Source of the DNA: Leishmania donovani
Lineage: Eukaryota; Euglenozoa; Kinetoplastea; Trypanosomatida; Trypanosomatidae
Reading direction: 5' to 3'
Assembly: GCF_000227135.1 (NCBI RefSeq)
Contig: NC_018261.1
Span: forward strand, 908,840 to 972,839
Length of the DNA stretch: 64,000 bases
Shown here: positions 1-10,016 of the stretch, in pieces
Layout: every line of letters begins with the position of its first letter
How positions within the stretch are numbered: the first letter of the stretch is position 1
Notes under the pieces: model-generated
Database searches by the model: none
What the model saw: only the letters and a program-made list of their open reading frames with translations
Told to the model about the DNA's origin: nothing
Program-made: the position numbers and the translations under genes

Positions 1-267
1 CGAGTCTCCGCGCGCACAAGAGAGGGGAGAGCAGAAAAGCCACTGCAGCGCAGCTGTTTTGCGATAGCACAGCAGGAATATTTGGCAGTCCCTGGAATGA
101 TGCAAGACGCAACGGGAAAACGTTTTTATGGCGCATGTGCCCCACCCATCGCCACCAACAAGGCTAAAGCTCTGCAGAGCCCCCAAACCGCGAAGAAACA
201 GTGAAGGCAAGGATAGCGTCAAGCAGCCACGCGGCCAGCACACGCGCATGCCGGACAAGCAGCACAT

Positions 268-666
268 TCACTCCTTCTTCTTCTGCACGAGCGGCTTGCA
301 CTCCTCCTTCAGCTCATCCCTCTTGCACGCCACAGTGCCGCGATGATTGAAGTGAATGAAGCCTACGCCGGAGTTCATTTGATTGTCATAGCGGAGGTAC
401 TTGGTGACGTCGCACAGCCGCGCATCCTGCATCTTGTGACGGTGCGCGAAGCCGGCAATGCCCAGCAACGTACCAGCGAGTACTTCTAACGTGATGGGCA
501 CCATCATCGCCGTGATGGACACGTTGTGGCCGCCAAAGCTGATCGCAGGGATGTGGCCGTGACTGTGGTGGGACGCCTGCAGCTGCTCACGGATAGAGTA
601 GGCCATATACAGTGCATGCGCCAGGAGGAGCACGCCTGCGTAAAACAGGTAGTCGAGCACCGCCAT
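268..666 (-). CDS. EMC5: ER membrane protein complex subunit 5 (EMC5/MMGT family)
   Basis: The 132-residue protein has two hydrophobic segments (about residues 5-24 and 50-74) and a C-terminal FNHRG motif, the hallmark that closes the EMC5/MMGT domain. EMC5 belongs to the ER membrane complex that inserts tail-anchored and multipass proteins; the family was first described as a membrane magnesium transporter. The length fits the family (about 110-135 aa). The start is the first ATG after a run of A on the coding strand, and the first hydrophobic segment follows at once. It is the last complete gene in transcription order. The assignment rests on the motif and topology, and the lysine-rich tail (QKKKE) could be an ER-retrieval signal (inference). 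Confidence 0.8.
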   Translation of the reverse strand: MAVLDYLFYAGVLLLAHALYMAYSIREQLQASHHSHGHIPAISFGGHNVSITAMMVPITLEVLAGTLLGIAGFAHRHKMQDARLCDVTKYLRYDNQMNSGVGFIHFNHRGTVACKRDELKEECKPLVQKKKE

Positions 667-1614
667 ATTCTTTTTTTTTTATCTCCTCGTGCGGGTTTGA
701 TGAGGATGGATCGATATGCGGTGCCCTTTCCGTGCCTGTGCGGCGGCGCGTGTAAGTGCGTGGGGCGTGAGTGAGCAGGTGTTGGTCGACTTGTTTCGTT
801 GTTCTTCGGTGTCGGCAACGAACTCCTTGCTCAGCTACAGACAGCAGCGTGGGTAAGACTCCCGCACGCGGTACACTTGTATTTGCGGCTCGATGGTGAG
901 ACTTCAACGGCGAAGTGGGCAGCAAAGGAAAAAAAAAGACGCCGGGCAACGCGTACAAAACAGGACAGGGACGAGAGAGAGAGAGACCAAGAAGAGGGGC
1001 GAGGAAAAGTGAGAAGAGCTACGCCAGGTTCCATGGAGGTCGAATAGAAGGAAGAAAGCCCAGGCCTAAGACCAACCCGGCACATGGCCACCGGACGTCA
1101 TCACCGCTGAGAGGTGCGCCACTTCGCTGACTGCTGCAGGCCCCCCCCCCTGCACCTTCTGCTTTTCATCCAGAGAGACCGGAGAGTTGCGCGCACCAGC
1201 GCGAGTCTCCATGCAAGAGTATTTTCTTTTTGCGGTGATCGTTTTTACTTTCTTCCGCTGGGAAGCGCAAGTTCAACGAGTACCGTTCCACACAGCTTCA
1301 CAGCACGCGCACCCATCGAAAGAGGGGAGTGGGCCTCAAGAGCAAAGAACACAGGCCAAAAGAGAACGATAGCGCAGCGCAAGTGCGGCAGGAAGCAAAC
1401 ACCATGTCGAAGGGAAGAAAAAGTGCAGCGGTCACATGCGCGTTGGTGAACCGGTGGTGCTACTGCGGCTTTCTCGCTCTGACACGATTACAGATTCGCC
1501 CACGCGCTATGCCGCCGACAGCACAGTCGTGTGAATTTTTCTTTGCACGAACTTGCTGTCCTGGTGTGAAATTTTTTCTGCTTCGCTTCGCACCTCTTCC
1601 CTCGGCTTCCTCAT
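667..1614. other. Intergenic region, AP-2 sigma to EMC5
   Basis: This region holds low-complexity purine-rich DNA on the plus strand and a C10 run near 1141-1150. I see no credible coding region in it. It should contain the 3' UTR of AP-2 sigma and the trans-splice signal of EMC5. Confidence 0.6.
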
Positions 1615-2046
1615 CTACTTACTTGAGATCTCGAGCTCCTGTAGCCGGTTCAAAATGACCGGCCGCGAGACCTCCTGGATCTCGCCACCCATAATCATTT
1701 CGTCGATGATCATGAAGACCTTGTGGAAGTTGAAGATCAAGTCCAGCTCGCACACATCCTTGAAGAACATATCCAGCACCTCGACAAGTAGGTGGATCAG
1801 CTCCACGTACATCAAGTCGTTGTCCTCCTGGTCGATGCCGAGGATGAAGAAGAGTCCGGCGTAGCGGCGGTAGACGAGCTTGATGCTCTCGTAAGACACA
1901 AAGTTTGTCGCGCGCGTATCGCGCGTGTTCACAATAACGTGGACCTGACGCTTGATCTGCGCCTGGCCGGCATCGTCGACCGGGATGTAAAACTTGGCCA
2001 GTCGGGTCTTGCCCATGCGGTTCTGCAAGAGGATAAAGTGGATCAT
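1615..2046 (-). CDS. AP2S1: AP-2 complex subunit sigma (sigma2-adaptin)
   Basis: The 143-residue protein is a full-length small adaptin. The N terminus has the QNR-x-GKTRLAK pattern, followed by NFV, YRRYAGL, VCELDLIFNF and the DE-x3-GGEI block. The NR/GKTRLAK and RRYAGL forms are typical of AP-2 sigma and differ from AP-1 sigma (FSR-x-GK, KRYASL). It is the core subunit of the plasma-membrane clathrin adaptor and in other eukaryotes helps bind dileucine signals; in trypanosomatids it would act at the flagellar pocket. African trypanosomes lack AP-2 while Leishmania and T. cruzi keep it, so the gene also helps place the organism. The ATG is the natural family start (MIxFIL). Confidence 0.93.
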   Translation of the reverse strand: MIHFILLQNRMGKTRLAKFYIPVDDAGQAQIKRQVHVIVNTRDTRATNFVSYESIKLVYRRYAGLFFILGIDQEDNDLMYVELIHLLVEVLDMFFKDVCELDLIFNFHKVFMIIDEMIMGGEIQEVSRPVILNRLQELEISSK

Positions 2047-3292
2047 TGCGCTGGAGGCGAGTACACCTCTGGATGACGTGGCAGCTCTTGTTGTGATGAT
2101 CTCCGCACGTGCCTATGGTTCTGTTGATTTGTTTGTCCTCGCACCACCACGGCGATTCGCGTGCGAGTAAACCAAAGAAAAAGAGAAAAAGAAATGCGTG
2201 GGAGAGGGTCTCGTTTCTCCTCGGTTCCAGCTTTTCCTCTAACGCTGCGCAACTACCAGTTGTTTGCCTTTGGCGTTGCTCTTCTTCTCATGGTTGTGCG
2301 CAGGTGTCAACAAGCGACCTGACGCCAGCTGTGGAAGAACACGTGGCGGCGTAAGAAACCCAAGGAAATCGGTAGAAGAGTAGAGGGGGCGCAGAAGGAG
2401 CGATGGCTATCGGCGAACAGAGAGAGAGAGAGCAAAAGAAGGTGCATGCGGCTGGTTGCGTCCGCAAGTGCAGCATGTGGGAGTCGGAGGGGGGGGAGGA
2501 GGGGCATCCACATACACACAGAAGAATTGCAAAGCGCCTTCCATGGAAGAAGGCAGTGCGGTGCCAAGTCCTCTCATGTAAACACATGGCGCACATCATC
2601 TACCGCGCAGTGAGGACGCTCCTTTTTTTTTCTTTTGCCGTATGTACGCTGTCATTTAACACGCTTGCGAGGCTTTCCTAGAAGTGCGCGTGCACCTCGA
2701 GTGTGGACGCAGCGTGCACAGAGACTCACCCATCACCTATATGAGTTGCGAGGATTCCAGCAAGATGTCCGTGTTGCGCCATCCCCACGTTCGCGCAAAC
2801 TAGCTCGTGCGTCAGCTGTGATGCTTATCTGACGTTTCTTTTGGAGCGCCGCGTTATCCCCGTACCCACCCACACACACTGAAGCACAACAAAGAAGAGA
2901 ATGGGGGAGGGAGGAAATGAACAAGGAAATGAGCGGAGAAAACGATCCGTTGCATAGCCAGACGTCTCGCGTGTTATTGGTGTGTCTCATCTCCACTGCT
3001 CATCGACAGTACGGCGGTGAAGGTTTCTTTCGTTTTTTTTAGTGTTTGTGTGTGTGTGTGTGTGCGTGTATGAGAGGAGGAGGTTTCGTGGAAGTCGGCT
3101 GTCTCGGTCATTTGCGCCTTGTTTTCCGTTTTTTTTTGTTTGGGGGAGGGGGTCGCACATTGTTCTCTCCACTATTAGCCAGCGCGCATCCGCCGCCTAT
3201 CGGCCAACGTCTTCTCGCGCAACGCACACTCCATGTCTCTGACGGCCCCACCTCACGCGCGCGTACGCAGCGGTCCTTCTGACCTTTACGCA
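2047..3292. other. Intergenic region, AsnRS to AP-2 sigma
   Basis: No credible gene is present. It has pyrimidine tracts on the minus strand, including a candidate tract around 2165-2195 with an AG at 2121-2122 that could serve AP-2 sigma, and a TG microsatellite at 3047-3064. Confidence 0.6.
3047..3064. repeat. (TG)n microsatellite
   Basis: About nine TG units lie in the intergenic region after AsnRS. Confidence 0.9.
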
Positions 3293-5296
3293 CTACGGCT
3301 TGCAGCGGCCCATGTAACGGGGGTACAGGCATGCGTCCTTCACGCTATCGAGGTTCAGCATCCACACCAGCAGACGCTCAACACCGAGGCCAAAGCCGCC
3401 GTGCGGGGCACCGCCGTAGCGGCGCTGGTCCGTGTACCAGTAGTACGTGGACGCATCCAGACCCTCGCGCTTGTACGCGTCGAGCAGCTCGTCGTACTTG
3501 TACATACGCATCGAGCCACCAAGCACCTCGCCAATGCCGGGCGCCAGGACGTCGACCGACTCCGTCAGCGTCGGGTCATCAGGGTCACGCTGCATGTAAA
3601 AAGACTTCATGCTGGCAGGGAAGTGCGTCATAAACACAAACTCGCCCAGCTTGGCCACCATCGCGCGTTCCGGCTGATCAGTGATGTCCTCCCCGAACTC
3701 GAAAGGCTTGCCTGTCTCGGTGTTCAAGATGCCGTTCTCGTTGCAGAACTGGATCGCGTCAGCGTAGCGGAGGCGGCGGAAAGGGCGTTTCGGCGTGAAC
3801 TTGTAGTTGGCGGGGTCGCGCACGTTTCCGTTGGGGTCGATGAGCTGGCTGGGGTTCAGCATGGCAACCAAGTCGCCGACGCGCTCGATGACGGTGCGGA
3901 TGACGGTGCAGAACATGCCCTCCAGGTGATTCAAAAGATCTTCAAAGGAGCACACGTCGTACTCGGCCTCCAGGTGCGTGAACTCGCTGAGGTGGCGCTT
4001 CGTCTTGGACCTCTCCGCGCGGTAGCTCGGCATGCAGCAGTACACGTTGCCCAGCGACGCCGTCACGCTTTCAAGGTAAAGCTGCGACGACTGCGTCAAG
4101 TACGCCTTCTCGCCGTAGTACAGGACCTCGAACAGGGTCGAGCCGCCCTCCACCTGCGTCTGCACCAGCGTCGGCGGCGTCACCTCGTAGTACTGGTGCG
4201 ACCAGAAGTGCTCGCGGAACACGCGCAACAGCTCGTGCCGGACCTTTAGCACAGACGACGCCAGCGTGCCGCGCACCACAACGTGGCGCTGGTCGTACAG
4301 TTTGTCAACGGAGCTCTCAGCCGTGATGACCGTCTCAATCGTACCGTCGGAGTCACCAACGACAGCGTACTCGTTCACGTGCAGCTCCATCGGCGGCTGC
4401 AGCTCCGACTTCGCTTTCGGCTCGTGACGCAGGGTCCCGCGAATGGCGACGCACGATTCGCGGTGGAAGGGCTCCGTGGAGCCGTCAAAGACGCACTGGA
4501 TGAAGCCCGTGCCATCGCGCAGCACCACAAAGGACATGCGAGACTGGTGGCGCACGCGGTGGGCCCAACCAACGACGTAGACGCAGGCGCCCTCTTTGTG
4601 CGACGGCAGCTCGCCAATTGGGGAGCGCGGTAGCCCCTGCGCAACATCCTTGAAGTTCGAGTTCTGCCGGCACGACTCTACCTCCTTCTTCGGCATAGCA
4701 GCGGCTTCCTTCTTCGCGGCTGCCGGCTTCGCCTCCACGATAACGTCCTTGATCAACCCCGGAACCTGCCTCTCCAGCGCCGCGCGCACGTGCTCCACGT
4801 CGGCCCAGCGCAGGGCCGCCACACGGCGCATCTGGCCAAGCATCATGTTCGGGTTCTTGTCCCACTTCGTCTTGAGCGCGGCCACGTCTTCAGCGACGAG
4901 GGCCGCGGCAACTGCCTTCTCCACGTCCTCCCGCGACACCGTCACCCCGACGCCGCACTCCGCCAGCATGGCCGCCGTGTCCACCACATCACTCCCGGCC
5001 GCGTTTACAAACCTGATGGCGGCGTCGACCTTCTGCGTGCTGTCGAGTTTGCCGTCAAGGATGAAGGCGGTCACGGGATCGCGGTGCTCAGGCTTCTTCA
5101 CCTTTGTCCACACGTTGAACAGCATGACCTTCTGCTCACGAGGAGAAGCTTCATCGATGCTGTGCTGCGCGAAGAAGGCCAGCACATCGGCAACGCGTTC
5201 CGGCTTGCTGGACAGGTCTTTGGCGCCCCTGTCGTCAAGGCCAACAACAGCTTTGAGCTGCGCAACGGCAGCGGTGCGCTGCTGCTCGTTCTCCAT
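3293..5296 (-). CDS. AsnRS: Asparaginyl-tRNA synthetase, cytosolic, with a GlnRS-type N-terminal domain
   Basis: The 667-residue protein is a class IIb synthetase that charges tRNA-Asn. Residues 237-340 form the OB-fold anticodon domain (VVGWAHRVR, LRDGTGFIQCV). The catalytic core has TPPTLVQTQVEGGSTLF (373-389), motif 2 around YRAERS (425-430), TESVDV (578-583) and motif 3 GGFGLGVERL (633-642). TLVQTQVEGG, YYWYTDQRRYG and the YPR..GRC-P ending match cytosolic AsnRS rather than AspRS. Residues about 15-185 resemble the N-terminal RNA-binding domain of eukaryotic GlnRS (ECGVGV at 113-118, then WD..PN, MG.MR.. and LRWAD). A K/A-rich linker joins the two parts. The frame stays open for 251 codons upstream without family similarity, so I chose the ATG at 5296. 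Confidence 0.93.
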   Translation of the reverse strand: MENEQQRTAAVAQLKAVVGLDDRGAKDLSSKPERVADVLAFFAQHSIDEASPREQKVMLFNVWTKVKKPEHRDPVTAFILDGKLDSTQKVDAAIRFVNAAGSDVVDTAAMLAECGVGVTVSREDVEKAVAAALVAEDVAALKTKWDKNPNMMLGQMRRVAALRWADVEHVRAALERQVPGLIKDVIVEAKPAAAKKEAAAMPKKEVESCRQNSNFKDVAQGLPRSPIGELPSHKEGACVYVVGWAHRVRHQSRMSFVVLRDGTGFIQCVFDGSTEPFHRESCVAIRGTLRHEPKAKSELQPPMELHVNEYAVVGDSDGTIETVITAESSVDKLYDQRHVVVRGTLASSVLKVRHELLRVFREHFWSHQYYEVTPPTLVQTQVEGGSTLFEVLYYGEKAYLTQSSQLYLESVTASLGNVYCCMPSYRAERSKTKRHLSEFTHLEAEYDVCSFEDLLNHLEGMFCTVIRTVIERVGDLVAMLNPSQLIDPNGNVRDPANYKFTPKRPFRRLRYADAIQFCNENGILNTETGKPFEFGEDITDQPERAMVAKLGEFVFMTHFPASMKSFYMQRDPDDPTLTESVDVLAPGIGEVLGGSMRMYKYDELLDAYKREGLDASTYYWYTDQRRYGGAPHGGFGLGVERLLVWMLNLDSVKDACLYPRYMGRCKP

Positions 5297-7106
5297 GGTG
5301 CGTTCTGATTCCGCCCGTGGGCCTTTCGAGCCCGATGCCTTAAAGAGTAACACGGAGTGTAGCTGAATAGCTATTGTTCTGCAGGGCGTGTGCAGCGGCA
5401 GACGCGGTGATCGGTGGTGATGGTGAGGGGGCAGGGTCCGACGGTGACGCAGCAGGCAGAGCGGCAACGCCAGAGAGAAGAAAGGGCAGCGGGAGAGAGT
5501 AGTGCAAGAGGACCAGTGTTGACGAAGAGAAGACGGAAGAGACGAGGCGGCCGTCAGAACTAGCGCTGATGAGGAAGATGCGCAGGTGCCCGTGCGCAAA
5601 CCTCGATCACGCCACGGCAAGGAGGTCGCCGGTAGTGGTGGCTCTAAAGAGACGGGTACCAGAACTGAGCAACTGAGCTCTGTGAACCCGCGACCGGGTG
5701 CAAGAGGCGGTGACGTCGTTGCAAAAGAGGGCGCCTCGTCCACCGCCGGCCGGACACTACTTGCCATCATCGGGGAAGCAAGCGCATGCGGCTTTTCCGT
5801 GATCATCGCCAGATTCACCTGTATTGTCGACTGCCAGCCCGGCGCCTCCTTTTCGGCCATCGTCAGCTTCGCCACCACCCACAACGCCCGCCACATGCCC
5901 ACAGAGAACATCCGCTGTCTCGCAGCGTGGTGCATTCGCAGCCTCGCCAAGGCCTTGGCATGCATTCGTCGCAAGCAGCTTACACGTGCCCGATGTGCCG
6001 CAGTCTGAAATGTGTGTCGGTGGGGAAGCGAGGGGAGGGAGATGGGCACTCGTGTGGCTGGAAACGTTTTTGTAGCCTTTTCCCGTGAACCACGTTCTCA
6101 CCTTCCACCGCGCTCTTCCACTAGAGCGCACACAGGGTGAGAACAGCGCGAAATTAGAACTCAGAAGAAAAAAAAGACAGCTGGAAGGGGTCGACCTCCG
6201 TCAGCCGTGCTTGATCCACTTGTTGCGTCGCCCCTCTCCCCGCACCCGTCCCTCGGTGGCAACAACGCGAGAAAGCGAGACGGTTTGCATCACAAGGCAA
6301 AAAAAAATGTGTGTGTACACATATATGTACATATATATATATATATATATGTATGTATTGAACAGCAGTGCAGTGGGAAAGAAGTGTCTGCCGGAGAACA
6401 GTGCATTAACACAAGCGCGCCCTCACAGCGGATTACGCGGGAGGACGGGGGAAGGGAGCCTTGAGCGCCCCAAAAACATCAACCGTAGGAGCCCACGCAC
6501 CCTCAAAGGGGCACATGGGAACAGGTCCCTCTGCCTTGACCGATCACGCTTGACAAACCCTTCCGGTGATTCGCGCCTTCGCGTAAAAAGCCGGAAAGAG
6601 ACTGTCCCCACCCCCCCCACCCCGCGGCATCTTGCAGCAAGCGGCGTTGAACGAAGAAGCAACAGCGTGGGAAGAGGGGGTGGGGTCACCGTGAATACCC
6701 GCCTCTCCATTCCTCTTTTCGACACTATCTTTGGTGTCTAGAGCATCTCCACACCCCCATTTGATGACGCTGTACATCAGCCGCTTTTGCGTAGACGCAA
6801 CACGGAGCCCGCAGATAACGCGCACATCGCCCGACTGCCCACACCTCGGCAAGCGCACACGCGCATGGAAGTGGGAGAGCGAAAAAGGGAAAGACGCGTC
6901 GGCAAATTCCAAAGGGAGAAGCGAAACGGAAAGGCGAAAGCGACGCGCAAACAAGTGCACGAATGTCATGGGAGCCGGGCACCAACAACACACATGCATG
7001 TACAATGTGCGAGCAAAGGCAAAACCTGCATTTCGCTGCGCTTTCCTATCCTCCTGAAGTCTGGCCTCTCACCAGATTCTTTACGCATAGCAACTCTTCG
7101 AGGGGA
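5297..7106. other. Intergenic region, 206-aa unknown to AsnRS
   Basis: This 1.8-kb spacer is open in the AsnRS frame up to about 6049, but that translation is compositionally biased and unlike any synthetase. An AT microsatellite lies at 6331-6350. No further gene is supported. Confidence 0.55.
6331..6350. repeat. (AT)n microsatellite
   Basis: Ten AT units are flanked by further imperfect ATGTAC-type alternating sequence. Confidence 0.9.
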
Positions 7107-7727
7107 TCATGAGAGCAGCTCCGGCCGGTCGTAGCGTGGGTACGACGTCCAGTCGAGCGCCGTCGTCCCGTTCATCACACGCCTACACGCAGCTTCCAGA
7201 TGGGCAAGCTCGAGCTCGCGCTGCGCCACCAGGATACTCTGCATTGCCTGGGCCATCTCCTGTCGCTCGCCAAGTTCCCATTCCTGCAAGTCGGCACGGT
7301 TCTCCCACTCCCACAGCCTCAGCTGATTCTCTTCGGCATTGACAGTCCCGACTGCCGCAGTGAGGCTGCCATTGAGGGCCTCCGTCGATTGGCCCACAGG
7401 CAGCACAGACACCGTTGTTCCTGCCCTGTACCGATAGGTGTACCGCGTAGGACGCGGCTCCGTAGGGCCTGCATTGTTGCTTTTTCGTGCGTCCTCTCGC
7501 CACCACTCTACCGCCAACTCGTCAGCACACACGATGCTGAGCTCCGCCCACTCGTTATTCTCCAGCGCACATATTGAGCCGCGCCTGTATCGCTCTTCTC
7601 GTAGCAGCGCGCAGCGCTGACCGTACTGACGCTGCTTCTCGGAGCCTTGTGCTGCCAAGCTGGAGCAGGACAGGGTTGTGATTGATGACCCTGCGCGCCC
7701 ATGGTAAGTGTGGTGGATGTGAGACAT
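7107..7727 (-). CDS. Hypothetical protein, 206 aa
   Basis: I do not recognise this protein. The composition is protein-like and not low-complexity, unlike neighbouring spurious frames. The C-terminal half is predicted helical and charged, with a W/E-rich stretch (LRLWEWENRADLQEWELGER) followed by a long QAMQSILVAQRELELAHLEAACRR helix. There is no signal peptide or membrane segment. The frame extends to another ATG at 7826, but the likely spliced-leader acceptor (AG at 7798-7799, after a strong pyrimidine tract at about 7805-7870) would exclude it, so the ATG at 7727 is preferred. An out-of-frame ATG lies between the acceptor and this start. It is probably a conserved kinetoplastid unknown (inference). 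Confidence 0.6.
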   Translation of the reverse strand: MSHIHHTYHGRAGSSITTLSCSSLAAQGSEKQRQYGQRCALLREERYRRGSICALENNEWAELSIVCADELAVEWWREDARKSNNAGPTEPRPTRYTYRYRAGTTVSVLPVGQSTEALNGSLTAAVGTVNAEENQLRLWEWENRADLQEWELGERQEMAQAMQSILVAQRELELAHLEAACRRVMNGTTALDWTSYPRYDRPELLS

Positions 7728-8978
7728 GCTTGATGCCCTCCCCCTCCTCCAGCCACCTCGAACATAGTGAAAGAATCGTGCAGCGGAGACCACGCGCTCG
7801 GCGAAGCCGCGGTGAAATGCACGCACAAAAGAAGAAAAAAAGGAAGGACGAGAAGGTGAAAGATGAAGGATAAGGCAAGAGAGAGCATGGGTCGCACCAA
7901 TCGACGGTGACCCAAAGCATCAAGAGACGGACAGCGGCGTATTGGTGTGTGCGCCGGGCCGCCAGCCTTCCGATGATACCGAGAAGAAGAAAAAGAAAGA
8001 CACGCCGACACTTTCACGCGTCAGAGAAGCCATGCGTCCGGAAACGCACTCGTGTTTCGCATTACTTTCACGTGTTTTGGTGTTGCGCGTCCTTGTTGCG
8101 TGTCTGCCCCGCTCTTTGGGCCGTGGCGAGAGGGAGGTGGTGTGTAACGGTCACCCAAAACAAAGCCACAGGCGCGCAGACGCAGCGGGGGGAGGGGTCC
8201 AGTAAGTCAGCATCACAAGTAGATAACTGCGCGGGTGCCATCACTAAAGGAAGGGGGGCGATAAGCACAAAATATGCCAGCGTGCAGCAAGACAGAACTA
8301 ACAACCACGCACACAAGAAAGGCGCAGAGCGACGGGGGGAGGGCAGGGGCAACTGCCTCTACAGAACATAGAGAGAGGAAGAGAAGGAACGGCAACCAGA
8401 CGAGGGGGCAGGCGCGGACCTCGGGCTCTCAAAGGCCGTTCCCCACCTGCATCGATTCCATCGCAAACCAGAGGCACAGATAGGAGCAAAGAGGGCGAAA
8501 GATGAGCCGACAGGCGAAAAAGGGACGAAATCAGACAAGAAACCCGAAAACAACAACAAAAGAAGAGCACGCGAGAAATGAGCTGGCTGGAAGCATCACG
8601 ACAGCACGCCGACGCGCGATTGCACACACACACACATATACACACAGAAAGGGGGAGCGCGGGAAGCATTACGGCGACAGTGCAAGTGGTTGAGGGAGCG
8701 GTGCGCAGCCAGCGCGCTCACAAGGTGTGAGTAAACGAGAAAGAAAAGTAGACATAAACAAGTGCGCGTACTCTCGAGAACAACAGGGGACGTGATACAG
8801 GCATAGCGATGAGTCTAAAGGCGGTGGAGAACAGAAGAGAGGGGGCGGCGTCAGTGTACCGACAAGCACACAAAAAAGACACCGTGCACGTGTGTGGGGA
8901 TGCGATAGACCGCGCGCTGCATTGCTTTCTTTCGACGCGTCCATTCGGCCATACAGCACGAGCCAGGCTCCTCTGGAG

Positions 8979-9630
8979 CCTCGGCCCGTCACAGGCCCCN
9001 NNNNNNNNNNNNNNNNNNNNNNNNNNNNNNNNNNNNNNNNNNNNNNNNNNNNNNNNNNNNNNNNNNNNNNNNNNNNNNNNNNNNNNNNNNNNNNNNNNCC
9101 TCGGCCCGTCACAGGCCCCCCCCCCCATCGCGCAGTGCGAAGCATCCCTAGAAACATGTGTTGCATCGATGGGCCAGCTCAGCCATGCGAGAGCACGGCC
9201 ACCCCCCACCACAACCTCCACCCGCCCCCCCCCGCTCTGCTCGTCGCCTCAAACTCTACCCGCCCCATCATGCAGGTCCCCACCTCTGGTGCATCCCTCG
9301 CGAGGTGGCTCGGGCTCCCCCCACCACACCAGTGGGCAGCGTGAGGGCCGGGGGGCGGGATGCGTTCCCAGTCGCGCCGACACCCTGCGTCCTCATAGGG
9401 ATCGCACAAGCTGTGCGTACTGACGCAGGTCGCTCCGACGCCACGCCGTCCAGGACCTCACCGCCGACACCAGCAGCGATGCATCCCTTTGACTTTTCCA
9501 GGTCGTAGGCACGCGACCCTATTACCACCAGAAGTGGTCTGGCATCTGGCAGGGATAGGGAGGAGGGGCTGCTTGGCTCACCCACGCAGAGTTGGGTAGT
9601 GGACCCTGTGAAACCGCGCACTATGAGGTG
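8979..9630 (+). mobile_element. Family A dispersed repeat, copy A1 (SIDER-like)
   Basis: It begins with CCTCGGCCCGTCACAGGC and shares about 500 bp with A2 (33776-34320) and the inverted copy A3 (54591-55124). Blocks in common include GGGCCAGCTCAGCCATGCG, the CATCATGCAGGTCCCC block and the GTGCGTACTGACGCAGG block. The right end (GGACCCTGTGAAACCGCGC) is more diverged than in A2 and A3. Size, intergenic position and GC-rich content fit Leishmania SIDER retroposons, which are about 0.55 kb; the name is inference. A 99-N gap (9000-9098) lies inside and its flanks are identical. Confidence 0.6.
9000..9098. other. Assembly gap, 99 N
   Basis: The roughly 21 bases before the gap (starting CCTCGGCCCG at 8979) reappear directly after it (9099 on), so the gap is probably an unmerged contig overlap with nothing missing. 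Confidence 0.8.
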
Positions 9631-10016
9631 TTCCTCCCTCCCCCGTTATCGGGGTCTAAGCACAATACTTGACAACCAAAACGAAGGGCGAGCCGGAAAG
9701 CCATGAAAGAGAGCCGCGGACCGTGCTGGTGTCTGAAGTCACGTTGATGATGATACTCGGCTATCAAGTCGTCGCCAGTTTTTGTTGTTGTTTTAGCGAT
9801 TGCGAAGAAGATATTTAGTATGCGTCTCAGAGAAAAAGAAGTGCAGAGGGAGGTGGGTGCTGCCACACACACACACACGCATGAACGGAAGCATCGCACG
9901 AAGAGCAGCAGTTGAATTATTCCTCTCGCCTCATTCTCTGCTCGGGTGCGCACACCCAGGAGTATCGGCCGTACATGTTCCAGTTACTCGGCACACTCAC
10001 ACGCCCCCCGCCCTCC

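Larger units (their letters stand above)
7728..10016. other. Intergenic region with repeat A1, CCDC6-like to 206-aa unknown
   Basis: The region contains the family A repeat copy A1 (8979-9630) with its N gap. The rest is low-complexity DNA: purine-rich on the plus strand around 8300-8900 and CA-rich near 8620-8650 and 9865-9880. I see no credible gene. Confidence 0.55.

Noticed and set aside
3233..4249. 338-codon plus-strand frame antisense to AsnRS
   Set aside because: It is the shadow of a strongly conserved synthetase on the other strand.
3293..6049. N-terminal extension of AsnRS up to 6049 as a mitochondrial presequence
   Set aside because: 251 extra codons include a translated pyrimidine-rich leader and are far longer than trypanosomatid presequences; an alternative shorter targeted form cannot be excluded.
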